This document shows, piece by piece, positions 59,461-64,000 of a DNA stretch of 64,000 nt. Location: the NCBI GenBank assembly GCA_963730405.1, contig CAVSRW010000002.1, positions 124,001-188,000 of the forward strand, in the 5' to 3' direction. The stretch comes from Gaiellasilicea sp963730405. GTDB lineage: Bacteria > Actinomycetota > Thermoleophilia > Gaiellales > Gaiellaceae. Below the pieces are notes generated by a model that was given only the letters and a program-made list of their open reading frames with translations, was not told the origin of the DNA and did no database searches. Position 1 is the first letter of the stretch; each line of letters opens with the position of its first letter. Both the position numbers and the translations under genes were made by a program.

Positions 59461-59489
59461 GGCCGCGCCCCGCTTCGCAAGCCGCGGCC
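59461..59489. terminator. Large hairpin between convergent genes
   Basis: GGCCGCG pairs with CGCGGCC, and inside it GCTT pairs with AAGC around CGC. It lies between the MDR gene and the membrane protein gene, which converge. No T tract; a bidirectional terminator is likely. Confidence 0.5.
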
Positions 59490-59499
59490 CCAGTGACAG

Positions 59500-60039
59500 C
59501 TAGCCGGCGAGGCCGATCACGTACTGGCCGGCTCCCAGCGGGACGAAGCGCGCCGCGGCCATCACCACGAGCGCTCCGGCGACCAGCCGCGTGAGCCGCG
59601 AGCCAGCACATGGCTGCGCGCGATCGCGCGCGCGAATCCGAGAGCGCCGAGTGCAAAGCTGATTCCGCCGACCAAGAGCGACGGGAACGAACCATGGCAT
59701 CAACTCGCGTTGCGCAGCCTCGGCGTCGCCGCCTGTTTCGACGGCCGCCAGCAGCGTGAACTCCATACCCGTGAGGATCGGCAGCAGCGCGCACCCGAAG
59801 ACGATGAGGGAGCGCGAGAAACTCGAGCGTTGGTCGGCCGCGTCACGGAGATAGCTCCCGACGGCGACGAAGGCGGGTGCGAGAAGCGCGAATCCGAAGC
59901 CGATCAGAGATGCGCGCTCGCCCGGCGCGTCGGATCGGAGCGTCGCGGCCGTCAGCGAGCGCCGCCTCGTTCGTCCCGTTCGTGACGTCTGGGGTGGACG
60001 CGCATCCCGCCTGAACAGGACGACCGGAGCGACGGCCAC
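59500..60039 (-). CDS. Membrane protein, start and middle frame uncertain
   Basis: As read, 179 residues with a hydrophilic start and hydrophobic stretches IGFGFALLAPAFVAVGSY, RSLIVFGCALLPILTGMEFTLLAAV and LVAGALVVMAAARFVPLGAGQYVIGLAG. In the middle (about 59600-59680) this frame turns hydrophilic and Arg-rich. Another frame there reads LLVGGISFALGALGFARAIARSHVLARG, a clean membrane helix. Two compensating indels are therefore likely. The GTG at 60039 may not be the true start. No family is recognised. From 60040 to 60221 I see no gene. Confidence 0.55.
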   Translation of the reverse strand: MAVAPVVLFRRDARPPQTSRTGRTRRRSLTAATLRSDAPGERASLIGFGFALLAPAFVAVGSYLRDAADQRSSFSRSLIVFGCALLPILTGMEFTLLAAVETGGDAEAAQRELMPWFVPVALGRRNQLCTRRSRIRARDRAQPCAGSRLTRLVAGALVVMAAARFVPLGAGQYVIGLAG

Positions 60040-60221
60040 GGTGGCTGCTCCGAACCGCCCCCTCGCAATCGGACCCTATCACGACCTCCTCGACGGACGC
60101 GAGACATTCTACCGAGGCACGCACCGCGGGCGCCTGTCCGCGCTCCCAGCGACAGGGCTCGGATCCCGACGCTGGGATGGTCAGCGCTCGGGCGCTCGTG
60201 CGCTGCAGGCGCCGCGGTCCG

Positions 60222-60521
60222 CTAGCCGAAGCCGAGGATGAACTTCGCGTCGTCGGACATCTTGTCCGGCGTCCACGGCGGGTCGAAGGTCAGCTCGACC
60301 TCGACCTCCTCGATCCCGTCGAGCGCTGCCGTCGCGTCGTGGATCGACTCCTGGATCATCGCCCCGGCGGGGCAGCCCATCGACGTGAGCGTGTGGATCA
60401 CCTTCACCTTCGGGCCGTCGATCTCGACGTCGTAGAAGAGGCCGAGCTCGACGATGTCCATCCCGAGCTCCGGGTCCTCGACGGTGTGCAGCGCGTTGAC
60501 GATCTCTTCGCGGTCGACCAT
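60222..60521 (-). CDS. sufT: SufT / MIP18-family iron-sulfur assembly protein
   Basis: The 99-residue DUF59 protein supports Fe-S cluster maturation. It has IVNALHTVEDPELGMDIVELGL, and TLTSMGCPAGAMIQESIHDA with the conserved Cys, ending LTFDPPWTPDKMSDDAKFILGFG. ATG at 60521 lies seven bases after TAGACT, so it has its own leaderless promoter even though it follows glpX on the same strand. A 25-nt palindrome covers the region just upstream of that box. No suf operon lies in the window. Confidence 0.92.
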   Translation of the reverse strand: MVDREEIVNALHTVEDPELGMDIVELGLFYDVEIDGPKVKVIHTLTSMGCPAGAMIQESIHDATAALDGIEEVEVELTFDPPWTPDKMSDDAKFILGFG

Positions 60522-60528
60522 TGCGGCC

Positions 60529-60534
60529 AGTCTA
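60529..60534 (-). promoter_or_regulatory. -10 box of sufT, leaderless promoter
   Basis: TAGACT on the minus strand, seven bases before the ATG at 60521. It directly abuts the palindrome at 60535-60559, which takes the place of the -35 region. Confidence 0.55.
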
Positions 60535-60559
60535 GCCAAGTAACAGTCTGTTACTTGGC
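60535..60559. repeat. 25-nt perfect palindrome in the sufT promoter (copy 1)
   Basis: GCCAAGTAACAG and CTGTTACTTGGC are exact reverse complements around one base. A perfect 12-bp dyad by chance is very unlikely. It sits from about -14 to -38 relative to the predicted sufT transcription start, the usual place for an operator. An RNA hairpin role is less likely here, because it would lie upstream of the start site. Confidence 0.7.
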
Positions 60560-60610
60560 CGAGGCAGAGGACGAGTGCTGGGCGAGTCCTCCACTGAAGC
60601 GCCCCGGCGT

Positions 60611-60635
60611 GCCTTGTAACAGACTGTTGCAAGGC
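60611..60635. repeat. 25-nt near-perfect palindrome after glpX (copy 2)
   Basis: GCCTTGTAACAG faces CTGTTGCAAGGC around one base, with a single mismatch. It abuts the glpX stop codon and lies 51 nt from copy 1. The two copies share the core TAACAG-CTGTT, but the outer pairs AAG/CTT and TTG/CAA are swapped together, keeping the dyad. It may be a second operator half of the same control region or a terminator of glpX. Confidence 0.65.
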
Positions 60636-61610
60636 TCAGCCGAGCAGGCGTACTTCTTCCTTTCGGTCGCGGGCGAAGAAGTGGATGCTCTCGGCGAAGC
60701 GGACCCAGTTGCAGCGCATGCACATCACGAGCGAGTGCGTCCGGGCGCTGTCGGTGAGGAAGCGGACGCCGCGGAGGAGGTCGCCGTTCGAGACGCCGGT
60801 CGCGACGACGATCACGTCCCCGGGGGCCAGGTCCTCGGAGGTGAAGACGCGGTTGACGTCGTCGATCCCGTACTCGGTCGCGGCCTCGATCTCCGCTCGC
60901 GTCGTCGGCCAGAGCTGCGCCTGGAGCTCTCCTCCGAGGCAGCGGAGCGCCGCGGCTGACAGCACCGCCTGACGCGTGCCGCCGATCCCGACGGCGATGT
61001 GGTCGTTCGTGCCGCGGATCGCGGCGGAGATCGACGCGGTCACGTCGCCGTCCTGGATCAGCTTGATCCGCGCGCCGGCGCCGCGGATCTCCTCGATCAG
61101 GTCGTGGTGGCGCGGGCGGTCGAGAACGAGGGCGGTGATGTCGTTCGCGTTGCGGCCGAACGCCTCGGCGACGGCGGCGACGTTCTCGGCAACCGGCTTC
61201 GTCAGGTCGATCCGGTCGCGGGCGCGAGGGCCGACAGCCATCCGGCGCATGTACATGTCGGGCAGCTTCAGGAGCGAATCCGGAGGGCCGACGGCGAGCA
61301 TCGACATGGCGCCGGTCCCGCCGCGCGCGACGACGCCGCGCCCCTCGAGCGGATCGACGGCGAGGTCGAACGCCTCGCCGCCTGCACCGACTGCCGAGCC
61401 CATCGTCAGCGTGTCGCCGTCGTCGGGGCCGATCACGACGGTGCCGCTGATCGGCAGCTCGGTCAGGCCGGCGAGCATGGAGACCTCCGCGGCCTCTTCG
61501 GCCGCGTCCTGGTCGTCCCGGCCGAGCCAGCGCGCCCCGGCCAGCGCCGCCCACTCGGTCGCGCGCGCGAAGAGCGCGCAGGGGCAGACTTCGAGCGGGG
61601 TCTTGCTCAC
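60636..61610 (-). CDS. glpX: Fructose-1,6-bisphosphatase class II
   Basis: GlpX hydrolyses fructose 1,6-bisphosphate in gluconeogenesis. The 324-residue protein has EWAALAGARWLGRDDQDAAEEAAEVSM, IGPDDGDTLTMGSAVG-like metal-site sequence and FDLAVDPLEGRGVVARGGTGAMSMLAVG. It also has AVGIGGTRQAVLSAAALRCLGGELQ and ATGVSNGDLLRGVRF. Some motifs vary from the usual form (for example PLEG-T-N is PLEGRGV). GTG at 61610 leaves a 7-nt gap after the 2-phosphoglycerate kinase. It is the third gene of the operon. Confidence 0.93.
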   Translation of the reverse strand: MSKTPLEVCPCALFARATEWAALAGARWLGRDDQDAAEEAAEVSMLAGLTELPISGTVVIGPDDGDTLTMGSAVGAGGEAFDLAVDPLEGRGVVARGGTGAMSMLAVGPPDSLLKLPDMYMRRMAVGPRARDRIDLTKPVAENVAAVAEAFGRNANDITALVLDRPRHHDLIEEIRGAGARIKLIQDGDVTASISAAIRGTNDHIAVGIGGTRQAVLSAAALRCLGGELQAQLWPTTRAEIEAATEYGIDDVNRVFTSEDLAPGDVIVVATGVSNGDLLRGVRFLTDSARTHSLVMCMRCNWVRFAESIHFFARDRKEEVRLLG

Positions 61611-61617
61611 GACCTGA

Positions 61618-62538
61618 TCATCCCCGAACCCCACGCGCCGCGCGCTCGGCTCGCTCGAGCACGAGGTTCATCACCGCGCCGACGGCATCCCGCTGCGACT
61701 CGTTCTCGACCACGGGCACGTCGTTCCGGTACGCACGTTCGAGCACGTACTCCTGGATCATCCGGATCTCGGGCATGCCCGCGATGTAGCGGTCGACCGG
61801 TCGGACGCCCTCGGAGTCGGCATCGCGGATCCAGAAGTGCGTGCGGTGGATCTCCTCGTCGTGGATCGCGAGCACGCACTGGACGACGAGCGCCCCCCGG
61901 AGCTCGGTCGTGATCATCCCCGGCACCAGGTGGACGCCCTCGAGCACCATCGACCAGCCCTCGTCGAGCGCCCGCTGGAGCGCCGCCTCGACGCCCGTGA
62001 GGACGTTCCGGGTCTGATCGAGGAAGCCGAGCAGCGCCGCGTCGCCGGACTCCTCCTCCTCAGCCTTCGTCAGGCCGAGGCCGGCCTCGAAGCTCGAGTA
62101 GTGGATCGACGGCATGAACTCCTTCGCGAAGAACGCGCGCATCGTCTGACGGACGAAGTCCGTGGACGTGACGCGGGTGATCCCGAGCCGGTAGGCGACT
62201 TCGGTCGCCACCGTCGACTTGCCGGTCCCGGTCCCCCCGCCGACGAGCAGGATCACCGGCAGGTCGAGCTCCTGGAGGTCGCGGTAGCGGCGCAGCTGGC
62301 GGATCGCGCGGGGGCCGCGCTCCGCGCCGAGGTAGTCGCTCGCCAGGTCGCGAAGGCGCTCGAGGTCGACCGAGACCTCGCCCCGCTGCGCGAGGTCGCT
62401 CTCCATCCGGCGCGCGAGCTCGTAGGCCTCGTCGTCGCGAAGCCCGATCGCCGTCAGGGTACGAGCCATCAAACCCTTCGAGTACGGCGAGTCGGCGCTG
62501 CCGAGGAAGTTGCGCTCGCCCTTGCGCTGCTCGCTCAC
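61618..62538 (-). CDS. 2-phosphoglycerate kinase
   Basis: The enzyme phosphorylates 2-phosphoglycerate to 2,3-diphosphoglycerate. The 306-residue protein has an N-terminal ATP-cone-like domain (YSKGLMARTLTAIGLRDDEAYELA). A P-loop kinase domain follows with Walker A GGGTGTGKSTVATEVAYRLG, the segment TSTDFVRQTMR and GVHLVPGMI. This order is that of the 2-phosphoglycerate kinase of Methanothermus fervidus. GTG at 62538 overlaps the stop of the upstream synthetase as GTGA; GTG at 62544 is an alternative. No HPr kinase features are present. Confidence 0.88.
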   Translation of the reverse strand: MSEQRKGERNFLGSADSPYSKGLMARTLTAIGLRDDEAYELARRMESDLAQRGEVSVDLERLRDLASDYLGAERGPRAIRQLRRYRDLQELDLPVILLVGGGTGTGKSTVATEVAYRLGITRVTSTDFVRQTMRAFFAKEFMPSIHYSSFEAGLGLTKAEEEESGDAALLGFLDQTRNVLTGVEAALQRALDEGWSMVLEGVHLVPGMITTELRGALVVQCVLAIHDEEIHRTHFWIRDADSEGVRPVDRYIAGMPEIRMIQEYVLERAYRNDVPVVENESQRDAVGAVMNLVLERAERAARGVRG

Positions 62539-63783
62539 GCGCACGCCTCCTCGGCAAGTCGAAGCAGCTCCGCGTCGAGGTCGTGCCCGTCCGCGGCGAG
62601 CACGTCGCTACCGGCGATGACGACCTCCACCCCGCGCTCGCTCGCCGCCTCGGCGACGACGTCGATGGCGGCCGCCTTCAGCTCGACGAGGAAGACCTCC
62701 GCGTCGACCCTGCTCCAGCTCGTGTCGCAGCGTCGCGCGGTCGGCAAGCGCGCCGGAGACGTGCACGACCTCTGCGCCGTACTCCTCGGCCAGGTGCGCG
62801 GCGAAGAGCGCGTGCGCGCTCTCGGGCGCGGCCGAGAAGAACGCGACCGTCCGGCCCTCGACGCCGGCAACGGGCCGTGGGCGCAGGACGGTCGGGATCA
62901 CCATCGGGGCGAGCTCGAGCGCCCGCCCGTGCAACTCCTCCCAGCCGGTCCCGCGCTCGGCCATGGTCAGGATCACGAGGTCCGAGACGAGGTGGCGGTA
63001 CTCGTTCAGGTAGCCGGTGGCGACGTCCGGATCGGTCGCGCCGTTGACGACGAGGATCCGTCGCCGCGTCTCGATCGGAGGAATGGCGGCGCCGCTGCCG
63101 TCGAAGAGCACGAGCTCCGGCCCGAGCCCGAGCGCCAGCTGCGCGCCCTCGCGGACGTTCGACACTGCGACCCGGCCGGCAAGCCCACCGGCGCAGCGGC
63201 GGCAACCGACGGTGGTCACGGGCGCAAGCGCGGCCGTCTCGAGGTAATCGGAGGCGGCGTGCCTACCGCTCCGCGAGAGCTCGAGCAGCGCACCGATGTC
63301 AGGAGGAACGTCTGCGACCTCGGGCTCCGGCGGCCCGCCCCGCCCCATCGCCACGACGACGACCTTCCGCTCCTGGGCGTACAACCGCGCAGCATGTGCC
63401 GTGATCGCTGTCTTGCCGACCCGCTTCCCCGTTCCGACGATCCCGATCGACGGGAGCGGGAACGGCTCGAGCTCCGGCGGGTCGAAGCGGAAGTCGGCGC
63501 CGACGTACGGCAGCCCGGCGGCGAGGACGCGGCTCGCGAGGCGGAAGCGCTCCTTCGGCCCGAGGACGGGCTCGTCCGAGAGGTCGACGACGAGCTCGGG
63601 GCGGTGCTCGGCGAGCGCCGAGTCCAGGTCGGCCGCGAGCTCGACGCCGTAGTCGGAGCCCTCGCGCAGCTTCTCGGTGCCACCGACGATGTGCGCCGCG
63701 ACGAACTCGTAGGGCAGCTCCTCGAGCGCAGCGCGGACGACCGGCGCGTAGTGCTCGCCGTCGATGAGTGCGAGCGCCCTCAC
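62535..63783 (-). CDS. Cyclic 2,3-diphosphoglycerate synthetase, reading frame broken near 62715
   Basis: The enzyme closes 2,3-diphosphoglycerate into cyclic 2,3-diphosphoglycerate with ATP. Markers are ALIDGEHYAPVVRAALEEL, VVDLSDEPVLGPKERFRLASRVLAAGLPYVGADF, the P-loop IGIVGTGKRVGKTAITAHAA and VVVVAMGRGGPPEPEV. GRHAASDYLETAALAPVTTVGCRRC and LFDGSGAAIPP also match. The frame changes near ctggagcagggtcgacgc, where one extra or two missing bases are needed. The rest (AEVFLVELKAAAIDVVAEAASERGVEVVI) runs to the stop at 62535. About 416 residues are expected. GTG at 63783 is the start. Confidence 0.88.
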
Positions 63784-63806
63784 GCCCCCGGCCGCCTTCC
63801 GCTTCC

Positions 63807-63823
63807 GCCCGGCAGAGCCGGGC
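63807..63823 (-). terminator. Hairpin before the cyclic diphosphoglycerate operon
   Basis: GCCCGGC and GCCGGGC pair around three bases. It lies 43 nt past the stop of the partial gene at 63866 and 24 nt before the synthetase start. It probably ends the upstream unit, with no T tract. Confidence 0.4.
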
Positions 63824-63865
63824 TCCGCGCAAGGCTGACGCCCCTCGGGGACGTGAGGAAGCGCA

Positions 63866-64000
63866 TCACGACCGGGTGGTGACCTCGTCCTCGATCCGTC
63901 CCGTGTACTTCTCGTACTCGAAGGTGTCGAGCGAGAACTGGATGATCCGCTCCTGCCCGTGGAAGGGGTGCTTCCGCCACACGGCGACGTGGCTCCCCGA
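63866..64000 (-). CDS. Unidentified protein (partial, C-terminus)
   Basis: Only the last 44 residues lie in the window, from SGSHVAVWRKHPFHGQERII to FSLDTFEYEKYTGRIEDEVTTRS. Base use fits coding, and the frame is open to the edge. The segment is polar and carries no recognised motif. It is on the same strand as the cyclic diphosphoglycerate operon, but a hairpin separates them. Confidence 0.6.
   Translation of the reverse strand, partial: SGSHVAVWRKHPFHGQERIIQFSLDTFEYEKYTGRIEDEVTTRS

Noticed and set aside
1..64000. Prophage, insertion sequences, integrases or CRISPR arrays.
   Set aside because: No transposase, integrase or spaced direct repeats were seen, and base use is even across the window.

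Overview
The window is a very GC-rich, gene-dense bacterial chromosome segment with no rRNA, tRNA, CRISPR array or insertion sequence that I can see. The gene set points to Actinomycetota: a division and cell wall cluster with ftsZ and ftsQ but no ftsA, a meso-diaminopimelate type MurE (DNPR motif), a PafB-PafC type WYL regulator, an MmyB-like XRE regulator, and many leaderless promoters. A deep-branching class such as Thermoleophilia is my inference, from the fused SecDF, the split gcvPA/gcvPB and the cyclic 2,3-diphosphoglycerate genes. I could not test it with a tree.

Layout. 1-6,912: a truncated serine hydrolase, threonine aldolase, an ArsR / SRPBCC-ankyrin / rlmN operon, a VOC protein, a T2SSE_N-like coiled-coil protein, two divergent HExxH proteins and two small unknown genes. 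6,913-11,259 (minus): glycine cleavage operon gcvT-gcvH-gcvPA-gcvPB. 11,408-26,071 (minus): complete dcw cluster, transcribed mraZ-rsmH-ftsL-ftsI-murE-murF-mraY-murD-ftsW-murG-murC-murB-ftsQ-ftsZ, with an MraZ-type operator in front and a hairpin behind. 26,176-35,281: an AlkZ-like DNA glycosylase, a PfkB kinase, an ECF sigma factor joined to an O6-alkylguanine transferase, an XRE regulator with a membrane protein, an atypical response regulator facing a kelch protein, a UbiB-like kinase and a CPA1 antiporter. 35,333-40,726 (minus): a UbiK-like small protein, secDF, yajC, tgt and queA. 40,753-47,454: a coiled-coil protein, a secreted protein / response regulator / histidine kinase operon, a second antiporter, a hydroxyacyl-CoA dehydrogenase, a 31-residue membrane protein, LysR and an EVE-like protein. 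47,451-53,632: thiolase, a sugar dehydrogenase-like secreted protein, aldehyde dehydrogenase and three zinc-ribbon or Cys-rich proteins. 53,666-60,521: fused PafBC, a GAF histidine kinase, queG, an MDR oxidoreductase, a membrane protein and SufT. 60,636-63,783 (minus): cyclic 2,3-diphosphoglycerate synthetase, 2-phosphoglycerate kinase and class II fructose bisphosphatase. A partial gene closes the window.

Genes are packed with 1-nt (TGATG, TAATG) or 4-nt (ATGA, GTGA) stop/start overlaps. At least eleven transcription units have a TAnnnT box 6-7 nt before the start codon, so leaderless mRNA looks common.

About a dozen genes carry one or more reading-frame breaks, mostly a plus or minus one base in short G or C runs, with the full family sequence on both sides. 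I read these as uncorrected indels in the assembly, not decay. Other points of interest are a repeated palindrome with arms ending AACAG/CTGTT (two copies at sufT/glpX, one inside queA), the cyclic 2,3-diphosphoglycerate operon, the MraZ operator interleaved with its promoter, the SRPBCC-ankyrin fusion and the pseudo-receiver regulator.
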